Shown: in pieces, positions 26,134 through 33,878 of the stretch
How positions within the stretch are numbered: position 1 is the stretch's first letter
Layout of the letters: each line of letters starts with the position of its first letter
NCBI GenBank assembly: GCA_023421735.1
Contig: JAEZSP010000094.1
Span: 1 to 64,000, forward strand
Reading direction: 5' to 3'
Length of the DNA stretch: 64,000 nucleotides
Source: Bacillota bacterium
GTDB taxonomy: Bacteria > Bacillota_A > Clostridia > Christensenellales > Aristaeellaceae
Position numbers and translations under genes: made by a program
Notes under the pieces: generated by a model
What the model was told of the DNA's origin: nothing
Database searches by the model: none
The model's input: only the letters and a program-made list of their open reading frames with translations

Positions 26134-26889
26134 ATGAAGACCGCAATCATCACCGGCGCGTCCTCCGGCCTCGGCAAGGAGATGGCGCGCAAAATCACAA
26201 GCACGTTTCTGGATATTGAAGAAATCTGGCTCATCGCCCGACGGGAGGAGCTCCTGCGTGCGCTTTCAGAGGAGCTGCCGCAAAAATGCGTCGTCCTCCC
26301 GATCGACGTGTCATCCGGCGGCGGAATCGCCCGATACCAGAAGACGCTCGCGGACAGGCAGCCGGACGTCCGTCTGCTGATCAACAACGCGGGTTACGGC
26401 ATGCTCGGGGACTTTGACAAGTCGGACATGTCGGAACAGCTCGGCATGATCGACGTCAATGTGCGCGCATCGACCGCCCTCGCGCGGCTGACGCTCGACT
26501 ATATGAACGAGGGCGCACGCATCATCAACATCTCGTCCATTGCGTCCTTTGTTCCGAACGCCCGCATGGCGGTGTACAGCGCGACCAAGTACTACGTCTA
26601 TGCATGGAGCCGCGCACTGGGCATGGAACTGCGCCCGCGCGGGATTTCGGTGACGGCGGTGTGCCCCGGCCCCATGTCCACCCAGTTCATGGCGGTTGGG
26701 AAGATCGACGGCCGATCAAAGACATTCCGATTGCTGCCGCGCGTGAAAACCGAACGCGTTGCGCAGGGCGCGCTGAAGGCGGCACAGCGCAGGCGGCCCG
26801 TCTACACGCCCGGCGGCTTTTACAAATTCTACAGAATACTCAGCGCGCTTATCCCGGACACGATCATGCTATGGTTTGCGCGCACATAG
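26134..26889 (+). CDS. Short-chain dehydrogenase/reductase
   Basis: This classical SDR of 251 residues oxidises or reduces an alcohol or ketone with NAD(P). The cofactor motif TGASSGLG is near the start, with NNAG at about residue 90, the catalytic Ser in NISSIAS and YSATK as the Tyr-Lys pair. PGPMSTQF follows. A basic, hydrophobic C-terminus (YKFYRILSALIPDTIMLWF) might lie at the membrane. It starts after AGGAGG and leads an operon with a PHP phosphoesterase, a TIM-barrel isomerase-like protein and a GtrA protein. The substrate is unknown. Confidence 0.88.
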   Translation: MKTAIITGASSGLGKEMARKITSTFLDIEEIWLIARREELLRALSEELPQKCVVLPIDVSSGGGIARYQKTLADRQPDVRLLINNAGYGMLGDFDKSDMSEQLGMIDVNVRASTALARLTLDYMNEGARIINISSIASFVPNARMAVYSATKYYVYAWSRALGMELRPRGISVTAVCPGPMSTQFMAVGKIDGRSKTFRLLPRVKTERVAQGALKAAQRRRPVYTPGGFYKFYRILSALIPDTIMLWFART

Positions 26890-26900
26890 GAGGAGAGACG

Positions 26901-27830
26901 ATGGCACAGCAAGGTGCGTTTGCGGGGTCGGAAAAGATGCGCAAGGGAGCGTTGCACGTACACACCACGCGGTCAGACGGAAAGGGCACGCCCGAAGAAG
27001 TGCTGCGCATCTACGCGCAGAAGGGCTACGACTTTGTGGCGATCACGGATCACCGCATTTACAACTACAAGAATTTCGCGCCCGACACGGGGCTGACCAT
27101 CATTCCCGGCATGGAGATGGACAGAAACATCACCTCGGACGCCGGGATGTGTTTCCACACGGTGGCGATTGGCCCGGAAAAGGAAGACGGGAACGGCTTT
27201 TCGCAGGACGAGCGGTTTGAGTCCGGTCTGGTGCGGGATCAGCGCGAATTTCAACCCCTGCTCGATTTTTTGCACCACAACGGCAACATGACCTTCTACT
27301 GCCATCCCGACTGGAGCCGCACGCCCGCGCGCTCCTACGAGGACATGCAGGGCCACTTCGCCATGGAAATCTGGAACACGGGCTGCGCATTTGAAAACGA
27401 CATGGACACAAACGCCTGGGGCTGGGACGAGCTGCTCGTGCGCGACCGGCGCATCTTCGGCGTGGCGGTGGACGACGGGCACCCGATCCATCAGCATGGG
27501 CACGGCTGGGTGATGGTGCGCGCACAGAACAGCGTGAACGCGATTCTGGCGGCGCTGAAGCGCGGCGATTTCTACTCCTCCTGCGGGCCGGAAATTTACG
27601 ATTTCCGGATCGAGGGAAACACCGCACACGTCAAGTGCGCGCCAGTGAAGTTCATTTGCCTGATCGACGGCGTGCGCCCCAATCAGGTGGTGCGAAACGC
27701 GGACGGGCTCGTGACCGAGGCGACTGTTCGGGTGCGCCCGGAGGCAAAATATCTTCGGGCGACGGTGGTCGACGAAAACGGGCTGCGCGCATGGACGAAC
27801 CCCATTTTTCTGGACGGAGCGTGTGTATGA
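26901..27830 (+). CDS. PHP-domain metal-dependent phosphoesterase
   Basis: This 309-residue protein begins its PHP domain with HVHTTRSDG (about residue 19) and continues with AITDHR, PGMEMDR, CHPDWSR near 135 and the late VAVDDGH, which together supply the usual metal ligands. PHP enzymes hydrolyse phosphomonoesters or phosphodiesters, for example of nucleotides or sugar phosphates. The last 90 residues (FYSSCGPEIYDFRIE onward) form a beta domain found in stand-alone PHP proteins of this type. ATG 26901 follows AGGAGGAGA, 11 nt after the SDR gene. Confidence 0.85.
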   Translation: MAQQGAFAGSEKMRKGALHVHTTRSDGKGTPEEVLRIYAQKGYDFVAITDHRIYNYKNFAPDTGLTIIPGMEMDRNITSDAGMCFHTVAIGPEKEDGNGFSQDERFESGLVRDQREFQPLLDFLHHNGNMTFYCHPDWSRTPARSYEDMQGHFAMEIWNTGCAFENDMDTNAWGWDELLVRDRRIFGVAVDDGHPIHQHGHGWVMVRAQNSVNAILAALKRGDFYSSCGPEIYDFRIEGNTAHVKCAPVKFICLIDGVRPNQVVRNADGLVTEATVRVRPEAKYLRATVVDENGLRAWTNPIFLDGACV

Positions 27831-28972
27831 CTGATCCGAAAATTGTTCTTGCAGTCGATAACTGTTACGGGTACAAGCGGTGGACCGAGCCGCGCGACTG
27901 GATGAAGACGTCGCTCGACTGCGGTTATACCTACATCGAGGCAAGCGCGGACACGGAGGCCGATCCCCTCTACATGGGCCCTGATTACATGCGGGATTGG
28001 GTCAAGCGTGTAAACGCCGAAATGGCGGCGACGGGGGCGCGGGTGGCGAACCTCTATTCCGGCCACGGCACCTACACGACGCTCGGACTTGCGCATCCGG
28101 ACGCGCGCGTCAGAAGCCGCTTCATCGAGGATTGGTTCAAGCCGATGGTGGACGCTGCGGCGGGCGTCGGCGCGGGGCTGGGATACTACGCACACGGCTT
28201 CATGCAGCCGGACATCCAATCCCCCGCCGCGTACCAGAAGAAAGTGGACGAACTTTACGAGGGCGTCGCGGACATCGCGCGGCACGCGCAAAGGGCGGGC
28301 GTCGAATACGTGTCGCTCGAAAACATGTACACGCCGCACATGTACCCGTGGACGATCAAGGGTGCGTGGGACACGCTGGAAAAGACGTATGCGTTGGCGG
28401 GGTATCCGACGTATCTGACGGTGGATGTGGGGCACATGGCGGGCCAGAAGCGGTTTCTCCGCCCGACGGTCGCGCAGGTGCGGGAATTCTCCGGCACGCG
28501 CGGGAAGCTCTGGGTCGGTACCGCGCGGGCGCACGCGCTGCTTGCGCAGGGCGAGACAAATGCCGTGATGGACGACATCGCCCAAAATCTGCAGCTCTTT
28601 GCGGATTCCCCGGCTGATTCCGACCCCTATGCCTGGCTCGCATGCTTCGGCTGCTATTCGCCGATCATCCACATGCAGCAGACGGACAACAATGCGTCCG
28701 CGCACAAGCCGTTTACAAAGGAGCAAAACGAAAAGGGCATCATCGACATCAAAAAGGTGCTCGAGGCGATCCGCACATCCTACGAGGCGCCGGAAAAGCC
28801 GGGCATGCCGCCCAAATGCCGCGAAATCGCGATCACGGTGGAGGTATTCATGGGGACCATGGATTCGCCCTACGCCCTCCTCGAGGTGCTGTCCGAGAGC
28901 GCGCGCTACATGCGCACGGCGATCCCGGCGGACGGAATGAAACTTTCCGAGCTCACGGAGGCGCGCGATTGA
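27827..28972 (+). CDS. Xylose-isomerase-like TIM-barrel protein
   Basis: This protein of 381 residues has the fold of the sugar-phosphate isomerase/epimerase (AP endonuclease 2-like) group. Metal-binding positions are suggested by SLENMYTPH (Glu, near residue 164), VDVGHM (Asp and His) and IIHMQQTDNN. The last resembles tetrose or apiose-type isomerases, but the substrate cannot be named. The ATG overlaps the stop of the PHP gene and the stop overlaps the start of the next gene, so translation is coupled across three genes. It may interconvert a sugar or polyol made or used by the SDR. Confidence 0.78.
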   Translation: MTDPKIVLAVDNCYGYKRWTEPRDWMKTSLDCGYTYIEASADTEADPLYMGPDYMRDWVKRVNAEMAATGARVANLYSGHGTYTTLGLAHPDARVRSRFIEDWFKPMVDAAAGVGAGLGYYAHGFMQPDIQSPAAYQKKVDELYEGVADIARHAQRAGVEYVSLENMYTPHMYPWTIKGAWDTLEKTYALAGYPTYLTVDVGHMAGQKRFLRPTVAQVREFSGTRGKLWVGTARAHALLAQGETNAVMDDIAQNLQLFADSPADSDPYAWLACFGCYSPIIHMQQTDNNASAHKPFTKEQNEKGIIDIKKVLEAIRTSYEAPEKPGMPPKCREIAITVEVFMGTMDSPYALLEVLSESARYMRTAIPADGMKLSELTEARD

Positions 28973-29457
28973 ACAAAGAACGGATGCGCGAGCTGATTTT
29001 GTACGTCGTCTTCGGCGTACTGACCACGCTCGTCAATTTCATCGTCTATTTCCCGATCTACTACGCACTCGGAAGCAGCTGGGAACTACACCTGTTCGGG
29101 GTATTCACCCTGCGGGCATACGCGGTGGCAACCTTTATCGCGTGGGTGTTCGCGGTTGCGTTCGCCTACATCACGAACAAGCTGATCGTCTTTCGGAGCA
29201 AGTCCTGGGAAAAGGGACTGATTGTCCGGGAGGCAATGAGCTTCTACGCCGCGCGGGTTTTCTCGCTGGGCGTCGAGATATTTGGGCTCTTTGTCATGAA
29301 CGACCTCCTATCCTTCGGGCGGTTCGACTGGATGGTTTTCGGGTATGGAATCAACGGCGAGGACATCGCGAAGATTCTCATGCAGGTCGTGGTCATCGTC
29401 CTCAACTATGTGTTCAGCAAACTCTGGATATTCGCGAAGAAGAAGGGCGAGAGGTGA
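28969..29457 (+). CDS. GtrA-family membrane protein
   Basis: This protein of 162 residues has four transmembrane helices and the GtrA pattern (ELILYVVFGVLTTLVNF at the N-terminus, AYITNKLIVFRS in the middle, LNYVFSKLWIF at the end). GtrA proteins are thought to help move lipid-linked sugars across the membrane for cell-surface glycosylation. The start is TTG at 28969, overlapping the previous stop, supported by CGGAGG at 28956-28961. Its presence with SDR, PHP and isomerase genes hints at a sugar made for the envelope. Confidence 0.85.
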   Translation: MNKERMRELILYVVFGVLTTLVNFIVYFPIYYALGSSWELHLFGVFTLRAYAVATFIAWVFAVAFAYITNKLIVFRSKSWEKGLIVREAMSFYAARVFSLGVEIFGLFVMNDLLSFGRFDWMVFGYGINGEDIAKILMQVVVIVLNYVFSKLWIFAKKKGER

Positions 29458-29463
29458 TCTCAC

Positions 29464-30351
29464 ATGTACTTTTTACTGGGCAGGGAGATCGGCAACGGAT
29501 ACTATGACTTTGTTTCAGACATTGAGCAGATGACTTTGATCGACGATCCAAGTCACGCGCAGCAGATTTCCGAGGCGGAGTTGGACATGCTCGACATGGA
29601 TTATCTCATGGAACAGAATTTTTTTGCCATGGAAATCGACCGCTTTGGGCTTCGCTTTTCAAAGGTATTGCTCTTCCGCCCGCCGATGGCGCACTACAGG
29701 CCGCCGGTCATGCCCAAGAAGGCCGGGGACATGATCGTGCGTCCGCCGCGCCACATGCAGCCCCACAAGCCCGCTCCGCGCGACGGCAAGCCCCGTCCGG
29801 CGGGCAGACCCGCGCCCGAGCGGCGATCGGGCCCGGACGTGCGACCCGCGCGCCTCGACGGCGAACCCGGCGAAAGACCGGAGGGACGAACGGGCGGACG
29901 GTTCAGCAGCTTTGTCTCCAAACCGGGCAGACGTCCGCGCGCAACCGGCAGACCCGGCGGTTCCGGCAATTCCGATGGTTATCGCGGCAGACCCGGCGGT
30001 TCCGGCAATTCCGAAGGTTATCGGGGAAAGCCCGGCGGGTCCGGCAATTCCGATGGTTATCGCGGCAGACCCGGCGGGTCCGGCAACTCCGAAGGTTATC
30101 GCGGCAGCCCCGGCGGTTCCGGCAATTCCGAGGGTTATCGGGGAAAGCCCGGCGGGTCCGGGAATTCCGATGGTTATCGCGGAAAACCCGGCGGGTCCGG
30201 GAATTCCGAAGGTTATCGCGGCAGACCCGGCGGTTCCGGCAAATCCGGCGGTTTTCGCGGGAAGCCGGGCGCGGGAAGACCCGGCACATCGCCCAGACCC
30301 GGCGGACGCGATCCACACAGAGGCGGCGGAAACCGCGGTGGGCGCGCATAG
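29464..30351 (+). CDS. RG-rich tandem-repeat protein, unknown function
   Basis: I do not recognise this protein of 295 residues. Residues 1-90 look folded and are moderately acidic (LDMLDMDYLME, FGLRFSKVLLF). From about residue 92 the chain becomes low complexity, rich in Arg, Pro and Gly. Residues 162-265 are eight near-perfect copies of a 13-residue unit of the type GRPGGSGNSDGYR, alternating D and E in the middle. The tail is strongly basic and disordered and resembles RGG-type RNA-binding or phase-separating tails. No signal peptide or membrane segment is seen. It follows the GtrA gene by 6 nt, so it belongs to the SDR operon. Confidence 0.75.
   Translation: MYFLLGREIGNGYYDFVSDIEQMTLIDDPSHAQQISEAELDMLDMDYLMEQNFFAMEIDRFGLRFSKVLLFRPPMAHYRPPVMPKKAGDMIVRPPRHMQPHKPAPRDGKPRPAGRPAPERRSGPDVRPARLDGEPGERPEGRTGGRFSSFVSKPGRRPRATGRPGGSGNSDGYRGRPGGSGNSEGYRGKPGGSGNSDGYRGRPGGSGNSEGYRGSPGGSGNSEGYRGKPGGSGNSDGYRGKPGGSGNSEGYRGRPGGSGKSGGFRGKPGAGRPGTSPRPGGRDPHRGGGNRGGRA
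29947..30258 (+). repeat. Eight 39-bp tandem repeats inside RG-rich gene
   Basis: Eight in-frame 39-bp units encode the 13-residue repeat of the RG-rich protein. Copies differ mainly by synonymous changes and by a D/E and R/K/S exchange, and the last copy is diverged. The unit length and head-to-tail order show local duplication by slippage or recombination. It is not a CRISPR array, because there are no spacers. Confidence 0.95.
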
Positions 30352-30626
30352 GGCAATCCCGCACAGCGCACGGTATACTGACGAGATCATTTTCCAACCG
30401 CGGCTCCGTTGCACAGACTATACTTGCAAAATTCGCAGGCATAACAGTGCGATAATATGAATTCTTTTGTGGCGGGAGCGAATTTTCAATTTGCCCCCCA
30501 TTAGAGGATTGTCCAAACAAAAATCGAAAAAACCGCTCATTTCGAGCGGTTTTTTTGCTAATTTGGAGAAACGTTCCTGCTGTTACGGGCGTCTAATAAG
30601 AGATTACATGCGAAGAAGTGATCTAT
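30352..30626. other. Intergenic region with terminator
   Basis: This stretch between the RG-rich gene and the PIG-L gene holds an intrinsic terminator at 30532-30556. The rest is AT-richer than its surroundings and shows no gene. A clear promoter for the PIG-L gene was not found. Confidence 0.5.
30532..30556 (+). terminator. Terminator of the SDR operon
   Basis: ACCGCTC (30532-30538) and GAGCGGT (30544-30550) form the stem, with T residues from 30550 to 30556 and an A-run before the stem, so it may act in both directions. Confidence 0.85.
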
Positions 30627-32036
30627 TTGCGATACATACGGATGCTGCTCCTAATTTTTGTGGTTACAGCGCTGCTTGCGCCTGTCTGCGCCGCACAGGC
30701 GGAAACAATCAACGATCAAATGCGATTCGGCGTTTCGTCCGGCTCCGCAAAGGGTGCGACGGACGACTTGATCACCACGGCATGGGCTCCTCGCAAAGCA
30801 GGCGAGGAGCTTAACATGAAATTCCCCAAAGGCGGCGCGGGTTATATACGCATCGACTGGAGCGAGGATTCGTCCGGGTTCGCCTTCATCCAATACGACG
30901 CGTCTGGCAATGAGATTGCCGCATGCACGGAAAAGGACACCTATCCGGCCATCATGCACCTTTTCCCCATCATGCAAGACGCGCGTTACGCGACGCTTCG
31001 GCTTACAACCGCTGGGCAACAGATCTGCAGCGTGCGAGTTTATTCGGTCGGCGCATTGCCAGACGACGTGCCGAACTTTGATCCGCCCTGCACAAAATGC
31101 GACCTTATGATCGTCTCCACGCATCAGGACGACGAGTTGCTGTTTTTTGGCGGCATTATTCCCTATTATAACGCCGTACAGCACAAGAAAGTTCAAGTCG
31201 TCTACATGGCGAACTGCGGAAGGCTTCGGCGCGGCGAGGCGTTGAATGGGCTTTGGGCCGCGGATGAAAAAAACTACCCGGACTTCATCAATTTGAAAGA
31301 CAAGCGCGTCGAAACGATCCGAGAGGGCGTCAAGCTCTGGGGCGGCAAAAGGGCGATTCTTTCGGCGCTCGTCACGCGCATCCGTCGCTATCAACCCGAG
31401 GTGATCCTGACGCACGATCTTGACGGCGAATACGGCCATAATCAGCACAAAATCACCGCCAACGCCATGAAGATGGCCATCGAAGCCGCGGCCGATCCTG
31501 CGCAATATCCCGATTCCTACGCAAAATACGGCGCATGGCAGGTGAAAAAGCTCTATCTGCATCTATACAGTGAGAATGTCATCGACTTCGACTGGGACGC
31601 GGCCTACCCTGAACTGGGCGGCCAAACGCCCCTGCAGCTCGCGCGCGCGGGCTATGCGAAGCATGTTTCACAGCAGAAGTATTACAAATTGCGCGACGGC
31701 GGGGAATACGACAACTCACTTTTTGGGCTTGCGTATACGGTGGTCGGGCAGGACGTACGGCACGACGATTTGTTTGAGAACATTGACGCCGACGTCATGC
31801 TGACCGCCGCGCCCACATCTACGCCCACACTCGCGCCAACATCCACACCCACATCCGTGCCGCTCGCATCTCCTCAGTCAACGCTTTCCGCTCCAGTGAC
31901 GCCGCAGACGCGCGCGTCAACCGGATATCTTGAGCTGATTCTGGGCGGCTGCGTGATCGCCTGTGCAATCCTGATCCCGGCGGTAATTTTGCGCCGAAAA
32001 AAAGGCGAGCGGCGAAAGGATTTCGACGCGCAATGA
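30627..32036 (+). CDS. Secreted, membrane-anchored PIG-L deacetylase
   Basis: This extracytoplasmic protein of about 469 residues should remove N-acetyl groups from sugars. A signal peptide (MLLLIFVVTALLAPVCAAQA) is followed by a beta-rich N-terminal domain to about residue 145. The PIG-L/LmbE domain then has the zinc motif THQDDELLFFGG and HDLDGEYGHNQHK. A Thr/Pro/Ser-rich stalk (TSTPTLAPTSTPT) leads to one C-terminal membrane helix and a basic tail (RRKKGERRK), so the enzyme is tethered outside the membrane. No LPXTG motif is present. The start is uncertain: GAAGAAGTGATC (30612-30623) fits TTG 30627 best, with GTG 30618 and ATG 30642 as alternatives. Confidence 0.87.
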   Translation: MRYIRMLLLIFVVTALLAPVCAAQAETINDQMRFGVSSGSAKGATDDLITTAWAPRKAGEELNMKFPKGGAGYIRIDWSEDSSGFAFIQYDASGNEIAACTEKDTYPAIMHLFPIMQDARYATLRLTTAGQQICSVRVYSVGALPDDVPNFDPPCTKCDLMIVSTHQDDELLFFGGIIPYYNAVQHKKVQVVYMANCGRLRRGEALNGLWAADEKNYPDFINLKDKRVETIREGVKLWGGKRAILSALVTRIRRYQPEVILTHDLDGEYGHNQHKITANAMKMAIEAAADPAQYPDSYAKYGAWQVKKLYLHLYSENVIDFDWDAAYPELGGQTPLQLARAGYAKHVSQQKYYKLRDGGEYDNSLFGLAYTVVGQDVRHDDLFENIDADVMLTAAPTSTPTLAPTSTPTSVPLASPQSTLSAPVTPQTRASTGYLELILGGCVIACAILIPAVILRRKKGERRKDFDAQ

Positions 32037-32081
32037 CGAATCTACTTTTATGTATGATGTCGGATGAGCGAGGTGCAATGT

Positions 32082-32438
32082 GTGAAGAGAAGTTGGAAAC
32101 CGTATTTGATCCTTGGCGCAAGTTTTCTCGTCTCATGCATTTATTGCGCAATCATCGTATTTTGCATCGTTTCCGGGGGCTATGAATCGAATAATGATGC
32201 GCTTGAGCTGCTCATCGCCCTCTTTCTTGATTTCAGTTTTGCAATTATAATTATGCTGATATACATGCTGTATTATTTATGTACAGCCGTGGAATTGCGA
32301 GAAAACCGTAAATTACGGGCTGTTTTTTTTACTCTTTTGTGCACACAGGCAATCCTAAAGTATCTGGCCGTCTGGATTTACTGGGAATCTTCGAGAGAAG
32401 ATACCATGAGACTCGTGATGCTGCTCCTTAACAATTGA
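32082..32438 (+). CDS. Small integral membrane protein A (paralogue pair)
   Basis: This hydrophobic protein of 118 residues has about three or four membrane helices and no recognised domain. The start is put at GTG 32082, because GAGGTG lies just before it, whereas ATG 32064 has no ribosome binding site. The segment ELRENRKLRAVFFTLLCTQ matches the same region of the next gene (ELRAQKRLYVFCVVLVCVQ), so the two are tandem paralogues. Function unknown. Confidence 0.6.
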   Translation: MKRSWKPYLILGASFLVSCIYCAIIVFCIVSGGYESNNDALELLIALFLDFSFAIIIMLIYMLYYLCTAVELRENRKLRAVFFTLLCTQAILKYLAVWIYWESSREDTMRLVMLLLNN

Positions 32439-32460
32439 ATTGAGTGGAAGGAGTGATGGA

Positions 32461-32838
32461 ATGAACAATATGAAAAAAATTCATTGGATGATCGGTGCGA
32501 ATCTGTTTGTGTCACTGCTGTTCATTGCCTATCTCATATTCTTTCTTTTTTTTGTGGATCCATGGGTTTCCAAACACGCTTTGGGGGCAATACGCATATC
32601 CCTGGTGGGCATCAAATCGCTTGCAATCATCATCACGGTCGGCTCGGTTGTTTTGATCACGGGAAATGCCGAATTGCGCGCACAGAAAAGGCTGTATGTT
32701 TTTTGCGTCGTGTTGGTGTGCGTACAGATCCTGCTGCAGGGAGCCGCGTATGTCATGGATCAGGCCGTGGCGGAGGCCGTTCAAAAATGGACGATCTTGC
32801 AATTAGGGCAGTACCGCACAAATGAAGTGGTACGATGA
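32461..32838 (+). CDS. Small integral membrane protein B (paralogue pair)
   Basis: This hydrophobic protein of 125 residues has about four membrane helices and an MKKIHWMIGANLFVS start. It shares spacing and the ELR...R...CVQ segment with the gene just upstream, which suggests duplication. AAGGAGTGAT at 32448-32457 precedes ATG 32461. No domain is recognised; the pair may form a membrane complex, possibly linked to the PIG-L gene before them. Confidence 0.6.
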   Translation: MNNMKKIHWMIGANLFVSLLFIAYLIFFLFFVDPWVSKHALGAIRISLVGIKSLAIIITVGSVVLITGNAELRAQKRLYVFCVVLVCVQILLQGAAYVMDQAVAEAVQKWTILQLGQYRTNEVVR

Positions 32839-33022
32839 CGTGCGGATTTTTCGTCAGATGCAATTGCAAATATCGAAGTTTTACTTGCGGTAAATCAAGA
32901 TGTTTGCAAGCGGCATATGGCGGAAAAGCAGCCGTCAGCGTGCCGCCGAATTGTGCGGTATTGCCTTATACCTGGAATATCAGCAGAGTCATTGACGGGC
33001 AACGGATGATTTTTCGCACCGC

Positions 33023-33775
33023 CTACCGTTTCTGTGCATGCCGCGCAATTTCAGCCTCGAGAACGCCCTGCCAATCCGCGAGAACGCCCGCGCGCCCCGT
33101 ATCCGCCATGAACGCGGATACGCGCGTAAAAAGTGCAATTTGCGCCTGAATATCCGCGTCGCATGCGATCTTTTCCATCAAACCGCGCAATTCTCGTGCC
33201 GGGCAGGGGAGCAGGTTCAGCGTATCGAGTAGATGCGGCGCACGGTTCACAAACGGCGGAATCCGACCATTCGCTGCCCACAGCGTTTCCACGAGAAAGT
33301 CCATGGCGCGCGCAGCCATCTGATATCCGCCGAATGAAAAGCCATGGCGAAAGCACTTGAGCGAGCGAAACAAGCCGTCGTAGTAGCCGTCGAGGCGCGC
33401 ACACGCGACTGCATCCACCTCATCTGCGGGATAGTTGATGAGGTCTTCAACGCGGGCGGACAGGATACCTTCCTCGTCGAACAGATAGAGGACGCTCAAA
33501 TACTCGCGTGCATCGAAACACGCGCGGCTCAGCGCCCGAAATTCAGAAAGCGGCGAGACCCACAAGTCACACTTACGATCCAGTTCGAGCGTGAATTTCA
33601 AAAGGGCGGGATCGTTTTTTATCGCTTCGTCGGTATAAATGACGTGGATGTCGTAATCTGACGTCGCATCGTGCATGCCCGCCGCCATGGAGCCCAGCAG
33701 CATGGCACCCACGAAACCCTCCCAAGTGGGGAGCGCCGCACGCAGCTTTTCCCGCGCATATAAAAATTCCTTCAT
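33023..33775 (-). CDS. Minimal nucleotidyltransferase-domain protein
   Basis: This protein of 250 residues has the nucleotidyltransferase active-site pattern near residue 28: GSMAAGMHDATSDYDIHV gives the GS and the D-x-D pair. The C-terminal half is helical, like the domains that follow kanamycin-type nucleotidyltransferases. It may transfer AMP or another nucleotide to a small molecule or protein; the target is unknown. GGAGGGGATCA lies before the start. It is divergent from the GH106-like gene. A distant relation to the DUF4037 gene at 20 kb is possible. Confidence 0.78.
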   Translation of the reverse strand: MKEFLYAREKLRAALPTWEGFVGAMLLGSMAAGMHDATSDYDIHVIYTDEAIKNDPALLKFTLELDRKCDLWVSPLSEFRALSRACFDAREYLSVLYLFDEEGILSARVEDLINYPADEVDAVACARLDGYYDGLFRSLKCFRHGFSFGGYQMAARAMDFLVETLWAANGRIPPFVNRAPHLLDTLNLLPCPARELRGLMEKIACDADIQAQIALFTRVSAFMADTGRAGVLADWQGVLEAEIARHAQKR

Positions 33776-33820
33776 TTGATCCCCTCCGTCCTGAGTTTAA
33801 TTGATCCATGTTAAAAACAG

Positions 33821-33849
33821 TTGTGGCGACTGCCAAACTGTGTTATTAT
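33821..33849 (+). promoter_or_regulatory. Promoter of the GH106-like/sulfatase unit
   Basis: TTGTGG (33821-33826), a 17-bp spacer and TATTAT (33844-33849). The start would be near 33856, 23 nt before the ATG. Confidence 0.5.
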
Positions 33850-33878
33850 GTTGCCAAAGTAACAGACGGAGGGTCATC

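Noticed and set aside
29947..30258. Regular repeats resembling a CRISPR array
   Set aside because: The 39-bp units are head-to-tail without spacers, keep one reading frame and encode a protein repeat.
29912..30460. Alternative frame encoding Pro/Ala/Ile-rich repeats
   Set aside because: It is a shadow of the tandem repeats in the RG-rich gene; it has no binding site, and only the RG-rich frame has a folded N-terminus and operon spacing.
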